Assembly: GCF_000426705.1 (NCBI RefSeq) | Contig: NZ_AUFW01000017.1 | Span: 124,001-188,000 of the forward strand | Length of the DNA: 64,000 nucleotides | Origin: Spirochaeta cellobiosiphila DSM 17781 | GTDB lineage: Bacteria; Spirochaetota; Spirochaetia; DSM-17781 | Direction: 5' to 3' | Shown here: piece after piece, positions 17,696-25,957 of the stretch | How positions within the stretch are numbered: the stretch's first letter is position 1 | How the letters are laid out: each line of letters starts with the position of its first letter | Program-made: the position numbers and the translations under genes | The notes under the pieces: model-generated | Databases searched by the model: none | What the model saw: only the letters and a program-made list of their open reading frames with translations | Told to the model about the DNA's origin: nothing

Positions 17696-19246
17696 TTAAT
17701 CCTTGTTAGGGTTTCTATAAATCCTATAATCTATATCGTATTTTTTTAATCGCAATCCTAACTTACGATAAGATAGACCTAAAACATCGGACGCTTTACT
17801 TACATTTCCATTTGCCTTTTTCAATTCTTCAATAATAAGTTCATACTCAATAGCATCTAAAGTTGTTTCTAGATTTCCCTTAAAATGTGTTGATGCGGGA
17901 TGGCTGGTCTGAAGCGTTGGTGGTAAATCATAACCATGAATAGTGTCAGAATCTGCTAATATCACAGCACGCTCTAAACAATTTTCCAACTCACGTACAT
18001 TTCCCGGCCAATGATAGCTCATGAGCATATCAATGGCAGCTGTAGATATTCTCCGGATGTTTTTTCCTAGTTTATCAGAATATTTCTTTATAAAAAAATC
18101 AGCTAATAACGGAATATCTGTTTTTCGATCTCGCAATGAAGGGACAGTTATAGGAAAAACATTGAGTCGATAATAGAGATCTTCCCTAAATTCCCCTTTT
18201 TGTACTAAGGATTCTAGGTTTTTATTCGTTGCAGCCACAATACGTACATCACAAGTTAAACTTTGATCAGATCCAACTGGCTGAAATTCATGTTCCTGCA
18301 AGATACGCAATAATTTAGTTTGGACATTCAAACTGAGCTCACCAACTTCATCCAGGAATAAGGTGCCACCTTCTGCTAACATAAAGCGCCCAAGCCTTTT
18401 ATTGATTGCTCCAGTAAAGGCACCCTTTTCATGACCAAACAATTCGGATTCAACCATACTTTCAGGCAAGGCAGCACAGTTAAAGCGAATAAAAGGTCCT
18501 GATGTACGATAACTTGCTGCATAAATAGAATGAGCTACTAACTCTTTTCCTACACCACTTTCACCTAATATAAGAGTAGTAGTATCTGTAGGTGCTATTT
18601 TTTGAATAAGGTAGAAGACATCCCGCATACCCTTAGCATTACCAATAATATTATCAGGATGAAATTGCTCAAGGAGTTGAGAATGTAATCGCTGGTTTTC
18701 ATCACGCAACTTTAGATTTTCTTCATGTATTGATCTATGAAGTCTTACGGCACGAGCTATCATAGGTGTGATAATGCTTAATATTTTTTGATCTGTTTCT
18801 AGGGTTTCCTGACCAGCTTTATTCCGATACGCACTTAACGTTCCCAGAACTTCTTTGCCATAACAAATAGGAACGCATAAAAAGGATTGATCATCCGATC
18901 CTATACCTGTTTTGTTGAGGAATCTAGAATCCTTAGCTACATCAGGAACAATAACGGGTTTACCCGTCTCAACAACTTCCCCTGTGATGCCTTCACCAAG
19001 TCGATAAACTCCTCTGGCTTGCTCCTCTTCGGTCATGCCAAATGATTCCTCAGTGAATATGGCACCATTTTCCCTATTTAAAATAGTCAACATACCTCTA
19101 GTAAGACCAAGATAATCTTTCATAACCATAAGAACGGGAGTGAAAACTTCTGATATTTCCTCCTCCCGACTCAAAGCTTCAGATACTTTATGAAGTAAAT
19201 CGACTACCTTTGATGCATCATTTTCAACATTAAGCAGTGACGGCAT
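17696..19246 (-). CDS. nifA: NifA, sigma-54-dependent activator of nif genes
   Basis: 516 residues. An N-terminal GAF domain (about 20-165) is followed by the AAA+ domain: Walker A GESGVGKELVAHS, sigma-54 contact loop GAFTGA, Walker B LFLDEVGEL and the WPGNVRELENC segment. The C-terminal Fis-type HTH reads VSKASDVLGLSYRKLGLRLKK. The interdomain linker lacks the paired Cys of oxygen-sensing rhizobial NifA proteins (only the Cys of RELENC remains), and no nifL is nearby. It overlaps nifV by 17 bases, so its expression depends on the nifV promoter, itself of sigma-54 type. Confidence 0.93.
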   Translation of the reverse strand: MPSLLNVENDASKVVDLLHKVSEALSREEEISEVFTPVLMVMKDYLGLTRGMLTILNRENGAIFTEESFGMTEEEQARGVYRLGEGITGEVVETGKPVIVPDVAKDSRFLNKTGIGSDDQSFLCVPICYGKEVLGTLSAYRNKAGQETLETDQKILSIITPMIARAVRLHRSIHEENLKLRDENQRLHSQLLEQFHPDNIIGNAKGMRDVFYLIQKIAPTDTTTLILGESGVGKELVAHSIYAASYRTSGPFIRFNCAALPESMVESELFGHEKGAFTGAINKRLGRFMLAEGGTLFLDEVGELSLNVQTKLLRILQEHEFQPVGSDQSLTCDVRIVAATNKNLESLVQKGEFREDLYYRLNVFPITVPSLRDRKTDIPLLADFFIKKYSDKLGKNIRRISTAAIDMLMSYHWPGNVRELENCLERAVILADSDTIHGYDLPPTLQTSHPASTHFKGNLETTLDAIEYELIIEELKKANGNVSKASDVLGLSYRKLGLRLKKYDIDYRIYRNPNKD

Positions 19247-20381
19247 GACTTAGGGTGTCCTTGAAGTGCTTGTATATGTCAAGAATCTCCTTATTTTCTA
19301 GATAAGAGTGTTTAACTTCAGAAGTTTCCCTTATTTGAGGTAGCATAGCCAAAGCCTCTTCCCTAGTTATAAAAACTCCTTGATCACTTAATATTCTTTG
19401 GACCATAAAAGAACCTGAATGGCTTCCAACAACAAAACTATGCCCATCATAACCAAACTCTTTAGGGTCTAGTTCACAAAAAGTTCTGTCATCCTGTAAT
19501 AATCCATGGCCATGGACACCAGATTCGTGGGTAAATACATTAACCCCTGTAATAGGATTACACATATTTCGATCAAAACCTGATAACTCTTTGAATGTAC
19601 TTGCTAGAGTTGGTAATGCTTTTCTACTTACAGATGTAAAATAATTACCTTGATAAGGTAGTGCTGTAACAACTTCTTCAAGACTAGCATTACCCGCACG
19701 TTCGCCTACACCACTGATTGTAACACTAATCTCTTTGGCACCGCCCTCTACAGCAGCTAAGCTATTAGCAGTAGCCAATCCTAAATCGTTGTGACCATGA
19801 AACTCTAGAATTGCTTTGGTATTTACGTGAAGCTTTTCAAAGAGCTCTTTTATTTGATCAGGAGTGGAAATTCCTACAGTATCAGCAATTCTTACACGAT
19901 TAACGCCTGCGGCATCCGCTCGATGAACAAATTGTTTGAGATCATGTAAGGAAGCTCTGGTAGCATCCATAGCACCAAGACTAACATAGTCAAAGTGAAC
20001 CCTGGCTAAAGCGACTAGTTCCGGTATTGTATCCAGAACCCATTTCCAATCCTTTTCATATAGTTTTAATTGTATATCGGAGACAGGAAAAGCGATGTGA
20101 ATACTAGATACATTTGAACGTGCAGCTTCCAAGATATCCTCTTTTCTTGCACGGCACCATGCAGTAACACGTACATTGGGGATATCATGTTTTAAACTTC
20201 TCAAAAAACGGATTTCCTGTTTATCCATAATGGGAATACCAGCTTCCAACTCATTAACACCTGCTTCTGCTAACATTCTAGCAATAGCTTTTTTCTCTGA
20301 ATGGTTTAAAGAAACACCTGGGGCTTGAAGCCCATCTCTGAGGGTACTATCAATTATCCATAATTGCTCGTATTTGTTCAT
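19230..20381 (-). CDS. nifV: NifV, homocitrate synthase
   Basis: Condenses acetyl-CoA with 2-oxoglutarate to give homocitrate, the organic ligand of FeMo-co. 383 residues from ATG 20381, chosen for GGAGG 8 bases upstream; a longer reading would run through the sigma-54 promoter. The TIM-barrel DRE motif is [14 protein letters not shown], metal-binding HGHND is in [16 protein letters not shown], and [14 protein letters not shown] is typical of the family. Isopropylmalate synthase is excluded by the short length (no LeuA regulatory domain) and by the position with nifA. Confidence 0.93.
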   Translation of the reverse strand: MNKYEQLWIIDSTLRDGLQAPGVSLNHSEKKAIARMLAEAGVNELEAGIPIMDKQEIRFLRSLKHDIPNVRVTAWCRARKEDILEAARSNVSSIHIAFPVSDIQLKLYEKDWKWVLDTIPELVALARVHFDYVSLGAMDATRASLHDLKQFVHRADAAGVNRVRIADTVGISTPDQIKELFEKLHVNTKAILEFHGHNDLGLATANSLAAVEGGAKEISVTISGVGERAGNASLEEVVTALPYQGNYFTSVSRKALPTLASTFKELSGFDRNMCNPITGVNVFTHESGVHGHGLLQDDRTFCELDPKEFGYDGHSFVVGSHSGSFMVQRILSDQGVFITREEALAMLPQIRETSEVKHSYLENKEILDIYKHFKDTLSHAVTA

Positions 20382-20402
20382 AGTTCTGCCTCCACAAACA
20401 AA

Positions 20403-20422
20403 TATGCAATATATATGCCAAA
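20403..20422 (-). promoter_or_regulatory. Sigma-54 promoter of nifV-nifA
   Basis: Minus strand TTTGGCAT-ATATA-TTGCATA has GG at 20419-20418 and GC at 20407-20406 with exactly 10 bases between, and both halves match consensus well. The predicted +1 near 20394 leaves a leader of about 13 bases that starts with the GGAGG ribosome site. Confidence 0.88.
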
Positions 20423-20711
20423 GCACAATTAAAAATATATTAATAAATAATTCTTTTTGTAACAAATAAATAATCACACAAATATAGAAATTACATCTAA
20501 AACAAAAAAACTACACAAACTACAATTAACAACAATTTTGTATGGTTTTTATGTATTATCTACATTCCTGATCTATCTATCTTTATAAAATGGTAGGAAT
20601 AGTTCTACATAATAGAAAAATAGATATTCACAATTAACATTAATGTAAAAACAACCGTTTTACCTCATCTTATATTTCCTTACCGGATCAATACTTATTA
20701 TTTTCCAAGCA
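20423..20711. promoter_or_regulatory. Shared control region between two divergent sigma-54 promoters
   Basis: About 290 AT-rich bases between the -24 elements of nifV and of the two-gene unit. There is no TGT-N10-ACA. The best symmetric element is GTAAAA-N7-TTTTAC (20645-20663), a 6-bp inverted repeat centred about 85 bases upstream of the predicted start of the rightward unit, a typical distance for an activator site. No coding potential is seen. Confidence 0.45.
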
Positions 20712-20729
20712 TTGGCATGATTAATGCTT
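20712..20729 (+). promoter_or_regulatory. Sigma-54 promoter of the uncharacterised two-gene unit
   Basis: TTGGCATGATTAATGCTT has GG at 20714-20715 and GC at 20726-20727 with exactly 10 bases between. The predicted +1 is near 20739, so the leader is about 12 bases and begins with AGGAGG, the same compact layout as at nifV. Confidence 0.8.
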
Positions 20730-20750
20730 TTATTAATTAGGAGGTAACAT

Positions 20751-21089
20751 ATGAGCGATAACACAGGAACAAACTATCTTAAAACCATAGAAAAGAGTCT
20801 TGAGTCTCAAAAGTTCTCAAATGATTTTCTATGGGATTTACTTTTTATGGCCTTAGAAAGTTTGTCCACTAGTTACTATACTGATCCCATGGATGTCCCC
20901 CATCATTTAACAGGTAAAATAATGGGAATACGAGAAAAAGGGTTCATTGATGCCTATCAAGAAGAGGTCTTACTTACAATGAGTAGAACGAGTGCATGTT
21001 GTTCCACAAAACCTAATTATATCAATCTTGATTTCGCCCAATGTTTTGAAGCTGTTAAATCACTCCGGAGGGAATCTAATGTTCACTAA
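20751..21089 (+). CDS. Uncharacterised 112-residue protein in the predicted nif regulon
   Basis: I do not recognise a family. The protein is soluble, mostly helical by eye, with no signal peptide, and carries one Cys pair (ACCSTKPNYINLDF, about residues 82-83) plus a later Cys. It is translated from TTAGGAGG 7 bases before the ATG and reads from a sigma-54-type promoter. It stands divergent to nifV-nifA and overlaps the next gene by 11 bases. These features suggest a role under nitrogen-fixing conditions; nothing in the sequence says what it does. Confidence 0.8.
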   Translation: MSDNTGTNYLKTIEKSLESQKFSNDFLWDLLFMALESLSTSYYTDPMDVPHHLTGKIMGIREKGFIDAYQEEVLLTMSRTSACCSTKPNYINLDFAQCFEAVKSLRRESNVH

Positions 21090-21495
21090 AATCGAAGTAC
21101 CTAAAGATTATGAAGTTTGGGCAGATCAAAGTTACCATAAAATACAAAGGCATTTAAAAGATAAAGGAATAGAATTCTTTGAAGATCTTTTATTGGACTG
21201 GATAGCAGCTCCTTATTTTTCTCTATGGAAAGGAAAAAACAAAGAAGGAATCATTTGGGTTCTTCATAATGACCTAGCCACAGATGCCTTTGTTGACAAA
21301 GATATGATACAAACTCGCCAAGCGTTAGCATTCTACGCTTATCGGTGGATTAATTGCAGTGACTTAAAAATATATAATGATTTAACAGCTGAAAAAGGTA
21401 TCTCAGAGATTAACCTTTATGGAAGCATATCATCATTAGGTAAAGTTTTGAGCGAAACAGTAGAAGACCCAGAATTATGGGAAGAAGAGGAATAG
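21079..21495 (+). CDS. Small acidic protein resembling DUF4826, predicted nif regulon
   Basis: 138 residues from ATG 21079 (CCGGAGGG upstream), overlapping the preceding gene by 11 bases. The pattern WIAAPYFSLWKGKNKEG, then WVLHNDLATDAF, a later ALAFYAYRW and an acidic end DPELWEEEE resembles what I recall of DUF4826 proteins; I could not check this. No signal peptide or membrane segment is seen. With its partner it forms a two-gene unit behind a sigma-54 promoter. Function unknown. Confidence 0.75.
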   Translation: MFTKIEVPKDYEVWADQSYHKIQRHLKDKGIEFFEDLLLDWIAAPYFSLWKGKNKEGIIWVLHNDLATDAFVDKDMIQTRQALAFYAYRWINCSDLKIYNDLTAEKGISEINLYGSISSLGKVLSETVEDPELWEEEE

Positions 21496-21502
21496 TGTAG
21501 AA

Positions 21503-21531
21503 AGCTTCAAGGATAGCCTTTGAAGCTCCTC
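21503..21531. terminator. Hairpin between convergent genes, probable terminator
   Basis: An 8-bp inverted repeat AGCTTCAA/TTGAAGCT (21503-21510 and 21520-21527), extended by GG/CC with a bulge, 8 bases after the stop of the two-gene unit. The run after it is only CCTCTTTCT, so termination would be weak rightward. Confidence 0.6.
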
Positions 21532-21534
21532 TTT

Positions 21535-23283
21535 CTATAATTCTTCTAACATTCCATCCTCTTCAAATAATGCATGTTTAGAAATTGCCAAGCTTTCCAT
21601 CAATTCATCAATACTTCTCTTAACCTGTTCACTCATTGGTTCAAATTGCACTCCGTAACTGACAGGTAAAAACCCCGACCCCTCTTTTTTTACCCACCTG
21701 ACTTTTCCTTTTACAACAATATGAGATTCTTCCTTACGAAATAAGCGGGGTAAAACTAATTTGAATTTTTTTACTGAACCTTCTTCTTCCATTTTATCCG
21801 ATAAAATCATCATCCCTCCTGGAGACAAATCTCCTATAAAGCCGACATGAGACATATCTTCATCCACTATTTCAAGATTATACATAAGACGATGCCTAAC
21901 GGCTCTTCGACCATTACGGAATTTCAGACTTTCCTCATCTAGTTCAAAAGTTCTAATAAAAATTGCTAATTCTTCACCGCCTACTTTTAAAAACTGTGAT
22001 AACTCAGCAAGCATAACAGAAACATCAGCCTGGTGTTGTGCATTTTTAGAAGCTTCAGTGATACCTGCCTGTATCTCTGCATAACCAGATATCTGGTTTT
22101 TAAGTTTAGTCCCTGCCTCAATAGAAGAATGATGAGTCTTTTCTCCATATCTAATCAAATCCTGCATCTTTCCAATTTGAGTATAAAGCTCCTTATTAAC
22201 CTGGGCTGCCACTTCATGGATTTCATCAACATAGGAAATCAACTCAACATAACTATCATTTGATCTAGCAGACCATTCTTTGAGCTCCTTTGCCGTAGAT
22301 TCCCAGTTGACGATAGTATTTTGTACTCTTTTATTAGATTCACTTAACTGTTCTATTGTCTGAGAGACATCACTAATAGCATTTTGTGCAGTACCAGCAA
22401 GGCCATGCATTTCTTTTGCTATAACACCAAAACCTTTACCAGACGACCCCGCACGCGCAGCCTCTACAGCGGCATTAATGGCTAATGTATGAATATTCTC
22501 TGCAATTTCATCAATACTAGATAAGGTTTTAGCAACATGAGTGGTTTCACTTAATACTGATTGAACACTATTAGATATATCTACCATGCTTTTAGTTATC
22601 TCTTCTGAATACTTTGCATTCTTCTCAATACTTTCTTTACCAATTGATAAAGATTGAGATGAGGCTAGGGTTTTATCATCAAGGGCTTTCATCTCATCTA
22701 TGAGGGTATCATTTTGTTCAACAAAACTTTGAAAAGTATGATGACTTAATTGAGCATGCTGTACTAAATCATCCATCAAACTGGTCATTCCATTTAATTC
22801 TGATTCAAAGGTATCTATTTTTTGCAGTACTTCTTTCATAAATAAAGCTTGTTCAGAAGATTGCTCTGTTAATTGTTTTGAGGAAAAATTCATATCTGTG
22901 GAAAAAAAAGTAAACTTAACTGCTGATTCTTTGATCAGAAATAAATCCTCATTTAATTTTTCAAGTAATTCAATGTAAGGCCTAATAAGACGAGCCAATA
23001 AACCACTTGCTTTTTGAGCTTCTTTTATACGTTTGAAATCACCCTTTCCTTCTTTGAAACGTTCTGCCCTTTGATAATAGGGTTTAAGTTTCATATGCAT
23101 CCATTTTTTATAGATTACTAGGGACAGTATTATCATTATGCAGCTTATGAAAAAAATAGATAGGTAATATATCAGTCCCCTTTTTTCAGAAAGGGGATTA
23201 AAAAATAAGAATAGTGATTGTATAAGAGCTAAACATAAGCCAATGAATACATCTATGTGATATGAATACTGCTTCGATTTCAT
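21535..23283 (-). CDS. Chemoreceptor with C-terminal PilZ domain
   Basis: 582 residues. Two transmembrane segments near the N-terminus (about 9-29 and 38-60) are joined by only some 8 residues, so there is no periplasmic sensor domain. A long coiled-coil signalling region follows, with the methyl-accepting hairpin tip LAINAAVEAARAGSSGKGFG near residue 275. A PilZ domain occupies about 470-575, with both c-di-GMP-binding motifs: RRAVRHR and DLSPGG. Input is therefore probably cytoplasmic, with c-di-GMP acting at the C-terminus. It starts 3 bases after the adenosine deaminase stop, last gene of the gcv run. Confidence 0.92.
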   Translation of the reverse strand: MKSKQYSYHIDVFIGLCLALIQSLFLFFNPLSEKRGLIYYLSIFFISCIMIILSLVIYKKWMHMKLKPYYQRAERFKEGKGDFKRIKEAQKASGLLARLIRPYIELLEKLNEDLFLIKESAVKFTFFSTDMNFSSKQLTEQSSEQALFMKEVLQKIDTFESELNGMTSLMDDLVQHAQLSHHTFQSFVEQNDTLIDEMKALDDKTLASSQSLSIGKESIEKNAKYSEEITKSMVDISNSVQSVLSETTHVAKTLSSIDEIAENIHTLAINAAVEAARAGSSGKGFGVIAKEMHGLAGTAQNAISDVSQTIEQLSESNKRVQNTIVNWESTAKELKEWSARSNDSYVELISYVDEIHEVAAQVNKELYTQIGKMQDLIRYGEKTHHSSIEAGTKLKNQISGYAEIQAGITEASKNAQHQADVSVMLAELSQFLKVGGEELAIFIRTFELDEESLKFRNGRRAVRHRLMYNLEIVDEDMSHVGFIGDLSPGGMMILSDKMEEEGSVKKFKLVLPRLFRKEESHIVVKGKVRWVKKEGSGFLPVSYGVQFEPMSEQVKRSIDELMESLAISKHALFEEDGMLEEL

Positions 23284-23286
23284 ATC

Positions 23287-24498
23287 TTAAGTATTGAGGA
23301 TGTTATATTCCTTTTCCAGGCTTTCATAATAATTGATCGCTTTTCTTACATACTCTCTTTTCTCTTTATAGCCACCATAAAAGAAAGATCTTTTGAACCC
23401 ATAAATGATAATATTTTTAAGATGACTTGGAGTTATATCAAAGTGATTCAAGGCTAATAAGATTTCTTTCGTTACTGATGTATGACTTACTAAGCGATTA
23501 TCAGTACACAAGGTAATACTCAATTTTTCGTCCAACATACGTTTAAGACTGTGATCCTGAAGTGATTTTAAGTGGGGGGATGTTTGCATATTACTAGTAA
23601 GACACACTTCGATAGTTGTTCGATGGTTTGCAATATATTGTTGTAATCCTTGCAAATAAGCTTCTGGATTTTCAATGGAGGGATCAAGCATTTCTTCATC
23701 AAATAAATGTAAAGCATGCCCTATTCTGTCAGCATGAAGGTCTGTTACAGCTTGAAAAATACTAGAAGGTCCATAGGCCTCACCAGCATGTACTGTTTTA
23801 TTCAAGAAGTTCTTGTGAATATGATCATAACTACGTTGATGCCCAGAAGCAGGATATCCATACTCAGCACCTGCTAGATCAAATCCAACGATTTGAATAT
23901 TCGTTTCTTCCTTAAGTTTCGTAGCCCCCCTAGCTAACTCAAGACTGGCCCTATGGATAATCTGTTTTTCAGAAGAAAAGGGTAATACTTCAAACAGACT
24001 TTTATAATAAGGAGAAAAAGACCCATTAAAATATCTCATAGCACATAAAATTATTCCGTATTCAAATCCAGGCTCTTCATTAGGTAAATGATGATTAAAT
24101 TGAGCTTTTGCTCGTTTTAACCCCTTATCTACAGCTTCAACAACATCTCGAAAAGATAATTCTTTTGACATATGTAATTGAGGTGCAAATCGAACTTCTA
24201 GATATCTCACACCTTCTAGCCAATTATCTTCTGCCAATTCAAAAGCTATGCGCTCCAAATTTTCCGGACTTCTCATAACAAGTCCCGTATAATAAAAACC
24301 TTTAAGATACTCTTCCAAACTTGCGTATTTCTCTTTAAATACTTTTTCCTTTAATTCTTCTTCATTTTGACCAGGTAAAGAAATATTTAAATCACTGGAT
24401 AATTCCAATAAGGTTTTTAATCTTAAAGAACCATCCAAATGGACATGTAAATCTGTTTTAGGAATTCTATGTATGAAATCTGTGTTATTCCAATTCAT
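23287..24498 (-). CDS. add: Adenosine deaminase
   Basis: 403 residues. Zinc and catalytic signatures of the amidohydrolase fold are TDLHVHLDGSL (about 16-26), VHAGEAYGPSSI with the catalytic Glu, DRIGHALHLF with a zinc His, and LCTDNRLVSHTSVTKE with the metal Asp. The TDN form in place of TDDP occurs in other bacterial adenosine deaminases. It converts adenosine or deoxyadenosine to inosine forms. Larger than the usual 330-350 residues because of extra loops around 120-200. It lies 4 bases after gcvPB, so it is probably in the glycine cleavage operon. Confidence 0.88.
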   Translation of the reverse strand: MNWNNTDFIHRIPKTDLHVHLDGSLRLKTLLELSSDLNISLPGQNEEELKEKVFKEKYASLEEYLKGFYYTGLVMRSPENLERIAFELAEDNWLEGVRYLEVRFAPQLHMSKELSFRDVVEAVDKGLKRAKAQFNHHLPNEEPGFEYGIILCAMRYFNGSFSPYYKSLFEVLPFSSEKQIIHRASLELARGATKLKEETNIQIVGFDLAGAEYGYPASGHQRSYDHIHKNFLNKTVHAGEAYGPSSIFQAVTDLHADRIGHALHLFDEEMLDPSIENPEAYLQGLQQYIANHRTTIEVCLTSNMQTSPHLKSLQDHSLKRMLDEKLSITLCTDNRLVSHTSVTKEILLALNHFDITPSHLKNIIIYGFKRSFFYGGYKEKREYVRKAINYYESLEKEYNILNT

Positions 24499-24502
24499 TA
24501 TT

Positions 24503-25957
24503 CTAACTCTCTTTTAATTGCTCTAACCAATCGTCACAATGACATAAAATGGGCTTGCGAGCAGCTTTTACTTCATCAAATCTTGTAACACTTGTTGTAT
24601 GTGGTGCTGTTTTCACCAAATCAGGAGTATTTTTCGCTTCTTCATAAATATTTAATAAGGCCTCAGCAAACAGATCTAACGTCTCTTTGGATTCGGTCTC
24701 TGTAGGCTCTATCATCATGGCTCCATGCACAATAAGAGGAAAATAAACAGTCGGAGGATGGAATCCATAATCTAGCAACCTTTTTGCCACATCCATTGTG
24801 GTAACACCATTCGGTAAGGAAGAATCATCGATGACGAACTCATGCTTACACAAACCTTTAAAAGGTAAAGAGAATACTGGCTCTAATTTTTTTCTTAGAT
24901 AATTAGCGTTGTTCACGGCTTTTATTGTAACGTCTTTTAATCCATCAGATCCTTGAGAGAGTATGTAAACATAGGCTCTAAGTAATATTCCAAAATTCCC
25001 AAGAAATCCCTTCATTCTACCAATAGACTTAAGAGGATTGTATAACGAATACCCACTAGTACTACGTTTAACAATAGGACCTGGTAGGTAATCAACTAAT
25101 TGCGCCTTTACACCGATAGGTCCTGCGCCGGGACCACCACCGCCATGGGGAGTTGAAAATGTTTTATGTAGATTTAAGTGACATATATCATATCCCATAT
25201 CGGCAAAACGTGATTGCCCTAACAAGGCATTACTATTGGCACCGTCACAATACATTAAGCTGCCATTGTTATGTACTAGCTGACAAATTTTTTCTATATC
25301 TTTTTCAAATAGTCCTAGAGTATTAGGATTCGTTAACATCATACCAGCAACTTCGTCATCAAGTAGATCTTTTAAAGCTTTAATATCTACCAATCCATCA
25401 GGACCTGACTTGAGAGGCACTGGAATAAACCCACACATTGTGACTGATGCAGGGTTTGTACCGTGACTAGAATCAGGGCAAATTATCTTCCTTCGATTCT
25501 CACCTCTTTCCTTATAATAAGACTTCATTATCATTAGGCCCGCAAGCTCACCATGGGCTCCCGCTGCTGGTTGAAGACTAAATTGATCAAACCCTGTTAT
25601 ACCCTGAAGTAGAGTCTGTAATTCATACAGTACTGTCAAATTCCCTTGTGACTTTTCAACGTCGACATAAGGATGGGTATTGGCAAATCTAGGAATATTA
25701 GCTATACGTTCATTCAACTTAGGATTGTACTTCATCGTACAACTTCCTAAAGGATAGAATCCGTTATCCACACCAAAATTATTACGTGATAAATTTGTAT
25801 AATGACGAATAACTTCTAATTCAGATAGGTTGGGAATATCTAATTCCTCTCTAAGTTGATCTTGAGAAGGATTAAAATCATTTAGAGATTCCTCTAATGT
25901 TATATATTGAGGAGGAATACTTTGGGCTTTATCAAATATTAATTCAACCTTACTCAT
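24503..25957 (-). CDS. gcvPB: Glycine dehydrogenase (decarboxylating), subunit 2
   Basis: 484 residues, the PLP-carrying half of the two-subunit P protein. The Schiff-base Lys is in HLNLHKTFSTPHGGGGPG near residue 275, and the YPLGSCTMKYNPK segment is a family signature. It decarboxylates glycine and passes the aminomethyl group to the lipoamide of GcvH. Its ATG overlaps the gcvPA stop in an ATGA junction, so the two subunits are translationally coupled. Confidence 0.97.
   Translation of the reverse strand: MSKVELIFDKAQSIPPQYITLEESLNDFNPSQDQLREELDIPNLSELEVIRHYTNLSRNNFGVDNGFYPLGSCTMKYNPKLNERIANIPRFANTHPYVDVEKSQGNLTVLYELQTLLQGITGFDQFSLQPAAGAHGELAGLMIMKSYYKERGENRRKIICPDSSHGTNPASVTMCGFIPVPLKSGPDGLVDIKALKDLLDDEVAGMMLTNPNTLGLFEKDIEKICQLVHNNGSLMYCDGANSNALLGQSRFADMGYDICHLNLHKTFSTPHGGGGPGAGPIGVKAQLVDYLPGPIVKRSTSGYSLYNPLKSIGRMKGFLGNFGILLRAYVYILSQGSDGLKDVTIKAVNNANYLRKKLEPVFSLPFKGLCKHEFVIDDSSLPNGVTTMDVAKRLLDYGFHPPTVYFPLIVHGAMMIEPTETESKETLDLFAEALLNIYEEAKNTPDLVKTAPHTTSVTRFDEVKAARKPILCHCDDWLEQLKES

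Noticed and set aside
20382-20477. N-terminal extension of nifV by 32 residues
   Set aside because: It crosses the sigma-54 promoter. The ATG at 20381 has GGAGG and begins with the normal homocitrate synthase N-terminus.
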